From Parietichytrium sp. I65-24A (taxonomy: Eukaryota; Sar; Bigyra; Thraustochytrida; Thraustochytriidae), in NCBI GenBank assembly GCA_012862575.1, contig BLSF01000005.1, positions 1 to 64,000 of the forward strand: DNA of 64,000 bases, written 5' to 3'. Below the pieces are notes generated by a model, which saw only the letters and a list, made by a program, of their open reading frames with translations, made no database searches and had not been told where the DNA came from. Positions 38,853 to 50,748 of the stretch are shown piece after piece. Each line of letters opens with the position of its first letter. The stretch's first letter is position 1. A program made the position numbers and the translations under genes.

Positions 38853-41617
38853 TTAGTCATGCTTGGCTTTCAGAAATGCCTCCAGTTTGGACTCTAATCC
38901 ACCAAGGCGTTTGGCCTGTTCGTCTATTGCATCGTGCAGCCGCAGCGTGGTGGTGCTCAACTGGCCGAGGATATCTCGTGTGGTTTTATTCTTCTCCTGG
39001 AAAGAGTCCTCACGAACTAAAGATCTACGATGCAATTTGACCTCCTTGTCGTTACCCAACACCGGGGATGACGCCGAAGCAGCTTCCATCTCTTCCTCTG
39101 CACCCAATGTAGTGGAGGAGATGATTTTGCCACCCAAACCTTTCGGGCTTGACGGTGTTACCGGGGCAGGATCTGCGCACCCCTCAGCATTCGCTGCCTC
39201 CAGAAGTTTTTTGCTCGATGAGGCTTCCATTGCGCTGTTTCTTTTCATGCGGGTGCTGAGACGAACTACTGCGCTCGCCCCAAGAAAGCTTTGTCTCGAC
39301 TTTGACGCTTTCATGGAGTTTGTGGCATATTTGGAGTGAACTGCTCCTGAGGCGGCTAAAGACCTCGAGTTGAAATCACTCTCGTTCGACTTGGTTGCAG
39401 AGTCGTCTGATTCGGCCTTTCTGAAAGCAGCAACCCCGCGAATCGTTTCCAGGACCTCGGGGCTCCCTTTCACGCATTCATCAAATGCGTCCTTTGTTAA
39501 CACTAACGTTTGGACCAGCGGAGAAACAGCGAGAACAGAAGCCCCTCTCTGTTTGCCGTATAATAAAGAGCCTTCTCCGATGAAGGATCCAGGGCCACGG
39601 GCAACTACAAAATATGACTCCGCGACGAGATCATCAAAATCCATTGATGCAGATTCGTACTGCCCTCGAGGGGCACAAAATACTTCAGTATATCCCTTCA
39701 CCACGAAATGAAGATCGTCCCCATGATCGCCTTGGCGCATGATGTAGTCCCCGCTCAGAAAAATTGCATGCTGAAAACGCATTACTACCTTCTCAAGGAA
39801 GCGCTTCGAACACTTGCTAAAGATGGGGACCTGCGTGACCAAATTCTCGTATAGAAACATCATCAATTCGATTTGAGCCGATTGCGGAACTCCCTGTTTG
39901 TGCAATAAAGTGAACCAAAGTTGTTAGGACAACATAAATAACAGACCTACTTCGAAAGCCAACAATAAATATGCACGTCACCTACCTCTAACACATCTGC
40001 AGCAGCTACCTTGCGCAACTGCCAAGTCGCTTCGTGATACCTTAGCAGCCTGAATCGGATAAACGGCGGGAGATTGTTCGCGCGAGTGAAGTCTTGAATG
40101 TGAACAACGCGTTCGTTGTACTCGACTTTGTTCCGATTCTGCTCTTGAATGAGACTACTAAATGTCCCGAAAATGGACGCGTACATGACACTTCCACAAA
40201 ACATTGTCACCAGCGCAAAGAAGCGCTCGTAAAAGCTTGAGGCAGCAACGTCTCCATACCCAACAGTTCCGAGGGTGGCGTACGCCCAATACAGGGAAGT
40301 CATATACTTGTGATACACTGGTTCGTCCACGATACTGTACACTTCTACCCAGCGCCCACCAGCCACATCATGTGGTTGGTTGCTCCCTAGAACGTAAAAG
40401 AAGCAAGCAATGACGTGCGCTGCCACACAAAAGGTTGTGAGAAGCTTTATGATTTTTGCATAGCTTGAGAGAACCATGTCATCCAAATTTTTGGCAACTC
40501 GTGTGACTCGCAAAAGCTTGTTTGCTCGCAGAAGCTGAGTGGTCATGCGGTCTGTCGCAATCGCATAGGATAGAATCTCGAATGGCATGGAGGCTATGAG
40601 ATCCCAGCAAAACCACCCGGCCAGGTATCTCTTGACTATTTCTGATCTCTGCTGAACTTCAAACCTATCCTCGTCGAGGTACGCTGCGCGGAAGCACATG
40701 GTAATATCGTACACAAAGCATACGTCCGCAACCAAATCGAAGACATTCCATATCGGGTTTTGGTACACGACCTCGGGAAACGCCATCTCAAATGGAATAA
40801 CAATGACGCTGTAAAACGTGAGCAAGATGATGAACCAGTCCCAGTAATATTTGTACACGTTCCCGTAGTCGATAGTGTCTGTGAAGAAGAGTTTGAACAG
40901 TCTGACCACCATACCCCATTTCGCCTGGAGCGCTGACTGATTATTTTCCTCCGCAACGAAAACGCCTTTAAACCGCTTCGACATCGTCCGCCGACCTGAA
41001 GTGTTTCCCAGCTTCATATCGCGAATAGAGTCGTAAGCTTCTTGCCGATGGGAAGAGAGACTGGTTTCCTTGTCCAGACTCCGCTCCACTTCTTCCTCCT
41101 CCTCTAAAACCTTGCTTCGAGAGTTGCTCTTGGCAAGCTCATGAATCGGTTGCTCTGCAATTTTACTTGGAGCCCCCAACGGGATCTTCGGCCGTCCAAC
41201 CATGCTTTCCCTCCCCGCATGCGCATAGTCATGCGGTCGGGCCATTGTGTTTGCCCGGTTTAATACAAACTTACTGGCAAGTTTGTCGTATGCTTCAGCA
41301 GACCTGTTTTGCATAATATCATCCTTCTCTCGAACGAAGTAATTGTGTTTCATGGGTTTCGGGGGGGCAATGGCAGCGAATGCATTCGTCAATCCAGAAC
41401 TCTCGGACGCCTGTATCCTCCATCTCTTCGCAGCTCGCTTCGCAACCATGAGTTGTAAGAGACCATTTTGATTTGCAGGCACCTCGGATTTTGGCTCTTC
41501 CTCGGGCAGCTTGCTCTCCTTTCTTTTAGCCTCCACTTCTTCGTGTTCGGCTTGGAGACTCTTGTCTTCGATACTTTCCAAGGCTATGAACCCATCGGGA
41601 TGAACCCGGCCACTCAT
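38853..41617 (-). CDS. Cyclic-nucleotide-binding K+ channel (CNG/EAG superfamily), two exons
   Basis: Exons 41617-39986 and 39893-38853 join in phase 0 to give an 890-aa channel subunit. The N-terminus (1-250) is charged and cytosolic. S1 (about 256-278), S2, S3, a sparse S4 (LLRANKLLRVTRVAKNLDDM), S5, the pore loop with TVGYGD (451-456) and S6 follow. The GYGD filter predicts K+ selectivity, unlike true CNG cation channels. After the C-linker the intron sits just before GVPQSAQIEL. The cyclic-nucleotide-binding fold (about 560-680) has FLSGDYIMRQGDHGDDLHFV and GSFIGEGSLLYGKQRGASVL, with the phosphate-contacting Arg kept. A Ser-rich tail and short terminal coiled coil end the protein. Confidence 0.92.
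39894..39985 (-). other. Intron of the K+ channel gene
   Basis: 92 bp; minus-strand donor GTAGGTGACG, acceptor CACAAACAG, branch-like CTAAC at 39927-39923. Its removal joins two frames in phase 0 at the C-linker. Without it the first exon stops after KYGC-like non-homologous codons. Confidence 0.88.
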
Positions 41618-43979
41618 TTTACTGCAGCCCCACAACTATCGCGGTGCAGCTCTCTTCGCGTTCCTGCGAACCCAAAGGCGCCAGCATTCGCTTCGCTTCG
41701 ATAGAACTGTGCCAATCGAGAGCCGCGACGTGTGCGCCCGTGAGGCCGAGAGCAAGCGCCTTGCGTTCAGCTGCCGGTCCGCAGATGGTACGCTCTTCGC
41801 CGCCTTCGAGAGGCAGATGCCACGACCTAGTAGGAAACCTCGGGCCAAGCGCTTCGCACTCTTCTCACTCTCATCAATCAATCGATTCGAGAACGCGAGT
41901 CGGCTGTGAGGGGAATGCAGGTAGTGCAATTTGTGTTTCTTCCCTTTCTGATAGTAAGCCTTGTGGGTACCTGCGGTGAAGAGCATAGAGGAAGATTTGA
42001 AGAGTATCACTGAAGCAGAGTCTGATGACTCGCTGGGTCCAGCCAAAGCTAGTATGCTTTTACCGATCTCAATCTCTGTTGCATGTATGCGTTAGAGGGG
42101 CAAGAGAACTTGTACTTGACCGCTGAGTGTGGCTTTTCGCTCTCGCCTGCTTCTCATACAACCGAATCTCTGTATGCTCTCTTGATGGCAGTTTGGACGG
42201 AGATTAGAACAGCTGTGAGAGGGAGGGCAATCGGAACGGAAAAGGTCGACCATCTTCTCCGCTTCGTACATCGCTGTTATGCAGCAGCCGTTTCGAGGAG
42301 TTACCGTTGCGAGGCTATAGTGCAGTGCCAGTGTCAGGGGTACATAAAGCTTGAAGGTTATAATTTGTCAAACTTTTTTACTCGTAATTTTTTTTGTCTT
42401 CCGCGAATCCCGACTTCGATAGGAATAGAACCCGGCTTGAAAGCGCTGCAGACGCTGGAAGTGATGTTACAAACGGCTGCAAACGTGGAGTTTGCGATAG
42501 CAACACCGGTACAGCAAAGGCAGTGTGCAAAACATCTCGACTTAGAACAGTTGTCCACTAAACGGCACTTTGATTCTAAACTCAACTGGCCTTAGGCCAG
42601 AGAAATTGTTTGCAACACATGAAATCATTATCCCCCCCGCAGCTGCTTCCATTAAATGTATAAATTAATATGAAAATGCTTTGCTGCCTTTTTGCTACGC
42701 ACCCGATTTCTTGACAAATTCGATGCATCGCGGTAGCAATACCGTGTGAGTCTTTTCCCTTCGTTCACCCAACATGAAAGGAAGACTTTCAAATTCGCAA
42801 AATCTTGGATGTATAGCAATTTACGAGGCAATTGAACATTCCCATCCTTCTATTCGGAATGCATCTGGTAACCTTCCAGTTGCGTGTCGTCAAAGAGATT
42901 GCGAGGGTGTGGATGTCTGTGGAGACAAGGTTTGAAAGGCGCATTTCATAGTTTAACTCTTCCCAAGACTCATCACCGAACGGCGTTTGGCCAACGTTGC
43001 GATGCAAAGGACGCAACAAGTATAGCTCGACAGTCGGCAATTGCTTTCCAATTTGCGCTCTCAACTTGTACAACACAGCGAAAAGGTCGTGAGAGCCAAG
43101 TTGACCAGCACAGATGAGCATTCGCACAACGGGTACTGCCTCTGCCTCTGCCTCTGCCTCTGCCTCTGCCTCTGCCTCTAACTCTCACTCGGAATTGGAC
43201 TTGCCACTTTCCAGTAAACAACTCTCTCATGAGAGCGGTGGCAGCAAATGCAAACAAATCTCTTGAAATTCGTAACGGTAACATCGACGAGCGCTCCTTC
43301 GTTCTTTTTGTCATGCCTACCAAGCTGCTTACGGAAATACCCAATGCACCAACAACCCGGTTCTCCTTAGCCAAACAACGCTGCTGGTAGCACACATGCT
43401 TGAGGTTTTCGGTTCTATAATGGTTCTTGTGATTAAGCAAATACTATACAAGTTCTGACCGGTAGCCAGTGGTAGCCGATCGCATGGCGACTCCTAGACG
43501 ATGGAAAAGTTTGCATTGCAAATCGCGATGGTTGACTAGCTTAAAGCGTCAGTAAAAAATATTACCTCAGCTTTGCGTCTTTTGTTCAGAACATGAACAA
43601 GAACATTAAAAGATGGATCAAATCAACCAAGCTTTCAAGAAAGAAGAAACCAACAAAAAGCAAACCACAACAAAGGCAACATCCAGTTAAGCAAAACCAA
43701 CATCTTCATTCACCATCAATTGGGCTTGCCTTTATTGAAGCGTCGTGGTCTTCTGGCGATGGAAAGCCCTTCCATCCGTCTTCGTCTTCATCGTCATCGT
43801 CTTAGTCATAGTCAACACAGTCAACACCTCCGCCAGCGTTGCCCCATTCGAACCGCAGCTCTTAGCTCTTCCTTGCTCCTTCGTTCCACTTCCCGAGCAA
43901 CCAAGCATCGAGCATCGAGCATCGAGGCGGGCCGAGGACTGCGGTCTGCGGTGGTGACCGTTAAATCCATGCTCGGGCG
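41618..43979. other. 2.4-kb intergenic region, divergent promoters
   Basis: Located between the channel gene and the LRR-IQ-WW gene. Several frames of 100-170 codons exist (for example 42083-42595 on plus) but lack recognisable domains and I do not call them. A TGCCTC microsatellite lies at 43137-43178. Confidence 0.45.
43137..43178 (+). repeat. TGCCTC x7 microsatellite
   Basis: Seven perfect hexamers. On the minus strand they give an artificial RG-repeat frame. Confidence 0.9.
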
Positions 43980-46900
43980 ATGGCGGATGAGCTACTGTGG
44001 ACGAGGCCCCCTGAGAAGGAGAAGAAGCTGGAAAGCAAACAGCAGGATGGCCGGTCAGATGGACTCTCCCGCGAGATGGTGCACATTCGCAGCGTGCATG
44101 CGCAGTGGGCGGAGGCTCGCATGGCTAAATCACCGTCGGGGGAAGAGGGGCGCGCCGCGCAGAGACGAGTGAAGAAAGGTAAGGCGGCGAAACGGAAGGG
44201 AAAGTCGCTGCGCTCGCCGCCATCTTCTCCGTTTGGATTGGTGCAACATAATAAGAAACGCACGCGCGATTCTATTGCAGGCGGGTCGCCGAGACAGCTC
44301 GAGCCGCTTGTTCAAGTGACGGATGTGTCGAGGCTGAACTCCCGCGAGTCTCAATGGTCAGAACAGAGCGAAGGCGAATATGAGCGCCAAGGTTTATGGT
44401 CTCCCGGCAATCCGCCAGAGATGCAACCACAGAGAAAAATTGCGACGCCTTTCAACAAGCAAACTATAGTGGTAGGTCCGGAGAACCCCAAATCCCTGCA
44501 GTCATTTTTACTCAACTTTCTGGGGGACGATTTGGGTACCTTTAAGAAGCACATCGATTTGAGTCAACACGCAAGAGACAGTGGCCAGCCAATCACCGAC
44601 GCCACACTGCAGGAGCTGGCGGACTTGCATCCTCGTGTGGAAGGTCTTGTGCTGCGGGGTTGCAACGGAATAACAGATGTTGGTCTTTGGGCCCTCGCAA
44701 GGAAGTGCACATTGCTCACCCTTCTTGACCTCTCAGGCTGCACCAACATCACCCACATAGGGCTCAGATCACTCTCTCTGCGGTGCAACGCGCTCAAGTC
44801 GCTGGCTCTTGACGATTGCATACACACCAATGATCTCGGCCTTCGTGTCGCCGCAGCGGGTTGTAGTCACCTGAGCCGCATTTCCTTGGCTAATTGCGCA
44901 AATGTTACGGACTCCGGCATAGCAGAGCTCGTGCAGTGCTGCTCCAATATCAGAGTGCTTAATCTTCGTGGATGCACCAAGCTTTGCGAATTCGGGGACC
45001 GCGGCCTCCTGGAGATTGGCCAAAACTGTCCGAATCTTGAAGTGCTTGACTTGGAAGGCTGCGAGAATGTAAAAGACGGAGGGTTGCGGGCCATCGCGAG
45101 GGGATGTCCAAACTTAAGTATACTACGATGTTCTGGCTGCACTCAAGTTACAGGAGCTGCGGCTAGAGCTTTGGGAAGAGGCTGTACAAAGCTGGCAACG
45201 CTAGCCCTCGGGCATTGCAAAAAGTTGACTAATAATGATGTGTGGACCATTGCAGAATGCCTGCCAACGCTGGAGCACTTGAGCCTTCCTGGAGTCGTAA
45301 AGCTAAAAGCACAGGGTATACGAGGGATCAGTGAATGGTGCCCCGGCTTAAAGACGCTAAACCTCTCCGGCTGCCATCAGCTAGACGACGAGGCTCTAAC
45401 GATCATGGGGAATGCCTTTACGAAGCTAGAATACCTCGATCTGTCATATGTTTCGGAATTCACCATACGTGGTGTCGAAAATTTGTGCCACGGCTGCACG
45501 CGCCTCATTCACCTCGAATTGGTGTCGTGCAAAAGGATCACGAGAGTCATGTTGAAAGAGTTGGTGAACGAGCTCCCGTTCGTCCAGGTAGCAAACGACC
45601 GCGTGGCGCTGGTTCCTCGGCCAGACGCACTATTGCTTATTGAAGAGACGGAGAGGATGCGTGTGCACCATGCTGCAGCAGTGGTCATCCAAAAGATGGT
45701 TCGCGGGGTGCGAGCTCGCGGTGGTGCCAGACTGATTCGTCAGTTTGCTCTCCGGCGATTTGTTGTCCCGAAACTTCAGGCACATGTGCGTGGGTACTTT
45801 GTTCGCAAGCGTTTCCGTTTGGAGCGACTTCGACAAGCTCAGGAGCGCTCAGCCATTTTGCTTCAGAGGATGTACCGAGGGCACAAGGGTCGCGAGAGGG
45901 CTAGAATCCAAAGGCGGATCCGCGCACTTCAAGCGAACGAAACTCTGGCTGCAACTCGTATTCAAGCAGGGTATCGCGGAATGAAGGGCCGAAAGAGAGT
46001 TGCTCGAATCAAGCGAGAGATGGCCATGGTCGCTCTTCAAGAGTGCGAGCAGAGAAATCGAGAAGAGCTAATGGCTCTCCGTATTCAGCGGCTTTTCCGT
46101 GGTCGAAAAGGCAGACTGGTCTACCTGATGCGAATCGAGCTGAAGTTACAGCGAGAACAGCAGCAATTCGCAGAGAAGATGGCGGCAATGAAATTGCAAG
46201 CTATTTTCCGGGGAAAGAGGGCTTACCAAGAGCTCTTGGCACGAAGAGCTGCTAAAGCTCGACAGGAATTGGAGCTGGCCAGTGCGATTCAGATTCAAAG
46301 AGTGTTCCGGGGAGCTGTAGACCGCCAACTTGTGACTGACCTGCGAAAGACGTTGCGCTGGAAGCTGGAGCACTCGAGTGCCTTAATTCTGCAAAGGGCT
46401 TGGCGTGGATGCAGAGGAAGACACATTGCTGCGGTGATGACCAGTCTGGCTCAGCTGCATGCTCGAGAGAGTCGCGCGGTGACCAAGATTTGCAGTTGGT
46501 GGCGCGGGCTTCAGTCGCGTCACCTGCTTGATTTTCTCCGCCTCGCTCGTCGTCAGAAGGAGCACATGGCCATGGCAGCAACCGAAATCCAGCGCATCTT
46601 CCGAGGACATAAAGGCCGCGAGGAGTTAGAAGTTCGGATCGAGCTGAAGAAAATCGAGTCGACCATCGCCCCGTTGCGTGCTGAAGAGCGTCGTCTTGAA
46701 CTCGCGAGGGACACGGCAAAGCAGACCCTGGAAGAGATGCTAAAGCATATTCGTGAACTGAAAGAAAAAATTCACGAGTTTTCCTGCGAGCTCATCGAGG
46801 TGAGCAAGCATCAATCAAAGTATTACGACTCTGCAAACGTGACAGGCACGATGCAAAGGTACCGAACCACATATCTTGCCCAAGCGTTGAGAGGGAAAAT

Positions 46901-48638
46901 TGAAGAATTGCGCGCTGAGCTGAATCAGACGCAGCACAAGACCATAGATGAGCTTAAGACTCAAGTCCGCACCCACGAAAAGTTGTTGCGCGATGTCAAA
47001 AAGGAGCTTGCAGCGCCGCACTTGAATGTGGAATTCAATGTACGTCGGCATCGAGCAAGTAATATTCGCAAGAAAATCCTGCAAAGACACGAGGCAGCAT
47101 TCGCTATCCAGAGGGCGTTTCTCACATATCGCTATCACCTGGCGATTGCGCTTGGTGGAGAGCATTGGCAAGAAATGTATGATGAAGATACTGGAAGCAG
47201 ATATTACTTTAATGTGAAGAGCCAGGAGACGACTTTTGAGAAACCGTGGGCGGTTCGGGTGCTGGAGGCTACTGCTGAGCGCGACTGGGCATCTAGCGTC
47301 AGCACAATTGATAAGCTCAAATCGGTTGTGCTCCGGGCGCAGGAAGCAGATCAGTGGAAAGAGTACTTTGACGAGGCAACCGGATTTCCGTTCTACTACA
47401 ACACCAAAACTGGTGAATATCGGTGGGAGATGCCTGACTTGTTTAGACAAAAGCTGGAGGCTCAAAAGAAGGACCAAGCCTGGCTCGAGAGCCAGTCAGC
47501 GGCCGGACTGACTTCCAGGTCCGCCCGCGTCCGAGACGTTGCGAGCGGTTGGACGGAGTATCGCGATCCCGCAAGTGGCGACGTGTACTATTACAATATG
47601 GCGACGCAGCAAGCCACTTGGGAGAAGCCTGCAGGGTTCGAGAACGAGTGGGTGGAGGCGCAAGACCCTCAGGAGCTCACATCTCGTTCTAGTAAAGTGC
47701 GAGAAGCGTCGAGCTGGGTTGAGTATGTCGACGAAAATAAGCACACCTATTTCTACAATATCGAGACCGGGGAAGTTCAGTGGACAAAACCAGAAGGCTT
47801 TGACAATCAGTGGCTTGAACAGAGCGGTAGCAAGCTCACAGCCAGGTCCTTGAGGTCCAGAGATTTGAGCTCGGAATGGGAGGAGCTGCTAGATCCGGAT
47901 TCGGGTTACACCTATTACTACAATAACCGCAGTGGCGAGACTTCTTGGTCGCTTCCACCGTCCACGTTACATGAGCACCAGGAGACTGCAGCACAGGTTT
48001 TGTCTGACGACACTCAGCCTGACGACCAAGAGACCAATCGATATGCGGAATCCAGCGTTCAGTTTGCTGACGAGGCAGGAGCCACATATGCGTATAGCCC
48101 AGGAAGCTCAATTCAAGAGGACTGGGGGAATGCGTTCAAGGAGACGGCAATTCCGAACACAGCTCGATCGATCCAAATGTCCAATAAGGACTCTAGTGGT
48201 TGGCAGGAAATGTTTGATACAGATTCGGAAACGGTCTATTATTGGAATTCTTACACGGGTCAAACAGCCTGGACGATGGAAGAGGCGCTCGCCGGCCAGG
48301 CGGTGTCATTGAGTCAAGGCGTTGCGTATGATCCGGAAGAGAATTTAGACGACGAGGCAATCGAAGAATTGCGGAATCGCGATCCACAAACATTTCTTTC
48401 AGCATCCCGCATTCTCCAAGTTCACAAAGCCCAGCTGGAACAAGACCCAGTGCTACTAGGGCAAGTTGAAAGCATCGTGGCGTACGAGTCCGAGTACTCG
48501 GTTCTGGCGCAAGATCCAGAGCATCAAGAATGCATGCAATGGATCGCAGAGTATGTCATCTCTGGTCAGCTTATCTCAGCCAATTCGTTCTCTTTGCACG
48601 CCTTGCAGCGCTTGCAAGCCATGGATCTACAAGGCTGA
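43980..48638 (+). CDS. Giant LRR-IQ-WW scaffold protein
   Basis: A 1552-aa intronless protein. A basic N-terminal region (1-150) precedes about 12 leucine-rich repeats of the cysteine-containing F-box/AMN1 type (about 210-540; LVLRGCNGITDVGLWALARK, LDLSGCTNITHIGLRSLSLR). No F-box is evident. Next are ten closely spaced IQ motifs (about 565-885, for example AVVIQKMVRG, MALRIQRLFRGRKG, AATEIQRIFRGHKG), a coiled coil (about 885-1030), an eleventh IQ near 1040, and six WW domains starting at Trp 1063, 1126, 1191, 1246, 1300 and 1408. IQ motifs bind calmodulin-like proteins and WW domains bind proline-rich ligands, so a calcium-regulated cytoskeletal or flagellar scaffold is plausible. I know no named family with this combination. 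Confidence 0.9.
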   Translation: MADELLWTRPPEKEKKLESKQQDGRSDGLSREMVHIRSVHAQWAEARMAKSPSGEEGRAAQRRVKKGKAAKRKGKSLRSPPSSPFGLVQHNKKRTRDSIAGGSPRQLEPLVQVTDVSRLNSRESQWSEQSEGEYERQGLWSPGNPPEMQPQRKIATPFNKQTIVVGPENPKSLQSFLLNFLGDDLGTFKKHIDLSQHARDSGQPITDATLQELADLHPRVEGLVLRGCNGITDVGLWALARKCTLLTLLDLSGCTNITHIGLRSLSLRCNALKSLALDDCIHTNDLGLRVAAAGCSHLSRISLANCANVTDSGIAELVQCCSNIRVLNLRGCTKLCEFGDRGLLEIGQNCPNLEVLDLEGCENVKDGGLRAIARGCPNLSILRCSGCTQVTGAAARALGRGCTKLATLALGHCKKLTNNDVWTIAECLPTLEHLSLPGVVKLKAQGIRGISEWCPGLKTLNLSGCHQLDDEALTIMGNAFTKLEYLDLSYVSEFTIRGVENLCHGCTRLIHLELVSCKRITRVMLKELVNELPFVQVANDRVALVPRPDALLLIEETERMRVHHAAAVVIQKMVRGVRARGGARLIRQFALRRFVVPKLQAHVRGYFVRKRFRLERLRQAQERSAILLQRMYRGHKGRERARIQRRIRALQANETLAATRIQAGYRGMKGRKRVARIKREMAMVALQECEQRNREELMALRIQRLFRGRKGRLVYLMRIELKLQREQQQFAEKMAAMKLQAIFRGKRAYQELLARRAAKARQELELASAIQIQRVFRGAVDRQLVTDLRKTLRWKLEHSSALILQRAWRGCRGRHIAAVMTSLAQLHARESRAVTKICSWWRGLQSRHLLDFLRLARRQKEHMAMAATEIQRIFRGHKGREELEVRIELKKIESTIAPLRAEERRLELARDTAKQTLEEMLKHIRELKEKIHEFSCELIEVSKHQSKYYDSANVTGTMQRYRTTYLAQALRGKIEELRAELNQTQHKTIDELKTQVRTHEKLLRDVKKELAAPHLNVEFNVRRHRASNIRKKILQRHEAAFAIQRAFLTYRYHLAIALGGEHWQEMYDEDTGSRYYFNVKSQETTFEKPWAVRVLEATAERDWASSVSTIDKLKSVVLRAQEADQWKEYFDEATGFPFYYNTKTGEYRWEMPDLFRQKLEAQKKDQAWLESQSAAGLTSRSARVRDVASGWTEYRDPASGDVYYYNMATQQATWEKPAGFENEWVEAQDPQELTSRSSKVREASSWVEYVDENKHTYFYNIETGEVQWTKPEGFDNQWLEQSGSKLTARSLRSRDLSSEWEELLDPDSGYTYYYNNRSGETSWSLPPSTLHEHQETAAQVLSDDTQPDDQETNRYAESSVQFADEAGATYAYSPGSSIQEDWGNAFKETAIPNTARSIQMSNKDSSGWQEMFDTDSETVYYWNSYTGQTAWTMEEALAGQAVSLSQGVAYDPEENLDDEAIEELRNRDPQTFLSASRILQVHKAQLEQDPVLLGQVESIVAYESEYSVLAQDPEHQECMQWIAEYVISGQLISANSFSLHALQRLQAMDLQG

Positions 48639-50163
48639 CATCCCCTACTCGATGACTTTTGTTGTTACAAATATAACTCAAAAAAAAAAAAGATTGCTAT
48701 GTTCCTATCATCCGTCTTGCCCCACCCTGCCAATCGAACAATTCGCAGTTCTGAGATTTCTGAGATGTTACCGTTGCACAGTCAGTGCCAATGTCCAAAG
48801 TGACGACGATGTGTCCGTTACTCTTGTACATGGGGACCACGACCAGAAACAAGTGGTTAGCGCAACAGCCACAATCGGCCTCAGTTTAGAAAGCCACCTT
48901 TCCTTCAGCGCATGCCAGCCAAAAGGCAACGTCAAAACAACCATATGGAAAATGCCGGCACTTGCAGTAAACAAATCTCTCAAGCCGCTCTGAGTTCATC
49001 TGAGTTTGGAGTTCGGCTTGACAAATCTACGGCTATGTACGTCTGTTCGAAGTGCACTCTACTCAGCTTTCCACGTTTCACAAGTCACTACGCTTTTCTT
49101 ACATTTGAGATAGCAATGACGATGACCATGACACTGTTTGCTTTATTTTTGAGCTTTGTTTTTGAGCTTTTTGCTGTTATTTCGATGGTTTTTACCACTT
49201 CAATTGACCCATGTCACTCCAAATTCCTTACATACAGGTCATACCAGGGGATAGTAGCTAGTTAGCTCATTTAGTCCTAGTTCGCGTTAGCATTTTGTTA
49301 GGAGAGTAACGAGACTCTGCAGCTAGGGAGGTATATATTAACTTTTCCAAACCATGGTCAGTGTTTTTGGGTGAGTAGGTATAGGAAACTTTAAGATGCG
49401 GTGAAAGGCGAAAGGGACCTCGCCATACGTCCACTTGCGGCTAGTTAAGCGTTTGCGGTAGCGGGCTGTAGCAGTGAAGCTACCGTGCGGCGGCAACTTC
49501 TTTCTTTGTATCAATCAAGTAGCTACGTGTTCTGCTAGCACTCCAGTCATTCTTTCCAGTAGCCGTCAACAGGACCTCCTACCGCCAGCGAACTCTTCCT
49601 TCACTCTGTGCCCGCCTCGCTAGCACATCTACACCAAACACATAGCATCGCAGCCACCGAGAAGGGTAGTTGCTCTAGGCATCAGCTATGGCCACGCCAG
49701 GGCTCCTGACTCCTACCGATGGCGTAATATTCAGTTACACTAAATAATAATGAAGGAGTAGTTGCTGTGTGCGAGAGTTGAGGCTACCGTTGGGCTATAG
49801 TAAATGCTGTAAAAATTGCCGCAGTCGCTAGCGTAGGGATATCTAAGCGCTGCCTGCGCCGGGTAGGCCTGTTGTGAGGGGAAACCCTCCAAGGGAATCC
49901 AAAAATTAGTTATTAATTCGTTTCTTCCCTCTCCTCCCTCCCGCCCCTCACAGCGCAGCGGAGAAGAACAAAGAGGCTCTGAGGTCTCTGAGGGCATGTG
50001 AGAGCAGCCAGAAATTGGAGTCGCTCTCCTACTGTTTGCTCTAAAAGACCTCCGCAATAACGGAGTAAGAGTCGAAAATTCTTGGAGTCTCTGAACTTTG
50101 AGAGGCCAACCACAAGCTGTGAGGGGGCAGCTCGGCTAGGGACATTTACGGCAATCCTTAATA

Positions 50164-50243
50164 GGGCGTGAGGAAGTCAGAGAGAACAGAGGGAGACAGA
50201 GAGAGAGAGAGAGTGAGACAGAGAGAGAGAAGCAGAGCGAGGA
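50164..50243 (+). repeat. GA-rich tract upstream of PP1
   Basis: GAGA and GAGACAGAG runs on the coding strand 500-580 bp before the start. A further purine run (50697-50747, AAAAGT and GGAGGA units) abuts the ATG. Confidence 0.75.
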
Positions 50244-50394
50244 CAGTTTGTGAGGGGACGCTGGGACGCGGGGACGCTTCGTGAATTGCGTTCCGCAGGG
50301 AGTGTAGCCACGTGCAGGAGAGCGCGTTGCGAGCGGCGGCCAGTGGCACTGAGCTGTCTTGCGTTCCGCAGAGATTTGCGAGCGCCTTAGGTTC

Positions 50395-50438
50395 TCACTC
50401 ACTCACTCATTCACTCACTTACTCACTCACTCATTCAG
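50395..50438 (+). repeat. ACTC tandem repeat
   Basis: About eleven CTCA/CTTA tetramers with a few substitutions. Confidence 0.75.
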
Positions 50439-50748
50439 GCGGGCGGGCTTTGACTCAGTCGGTGGAGTGAGTGCCACCCTCACTCATTGTCAGCCAATCA
50501 CTCTCGCGATCGTAATCGATATCGATATCGTCGTCGTTGTCTTTATCGTTATCGTTATCGATCTCTGTCGGTCGAGTTGTTTGAGTTGTTTGAGCGCAGG
50601 TTGACTGCGTCAAAGCGTCAAAGCAGTGCGGACGATCTTGAGTGGAGGTTGGCGAAGGCTCTGGAGTTTAGTATTGGAGTGTCCCGGGAGGTAGAGTAAA
50701 AGTAAAAGTAAAAGGGGAGAAGGAGAAGAAGAAGGAGGAGGAGGAATC

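Larger units (their letters stand above)
48639..50748. other. 2.1-kb intergenic region before PP1
   Basis: No credible gene. It contains an A12 run near 48680, a GA tract (50164-50243), an ACTC tandem (50395-50438) and ATCGAT/TATCGT repeats (50505-50562) in the last 600 bp before PP1. Confidence 0.5.

Noticed and set aside
42083-42595. 170-codon plus-strand frame in the gap before the LRR-IQ-WW gene
   Set aside because: ATG start, but composition is irregular, with no domain, signal or membrane helix recognised. I could not support it as a gene.
42973-43440. Minus-strand frame with RGRGRG repeat
   Set aside because: The RG run is only the translation of the TGCCTC microsatellite; the rest has no protein-like features.
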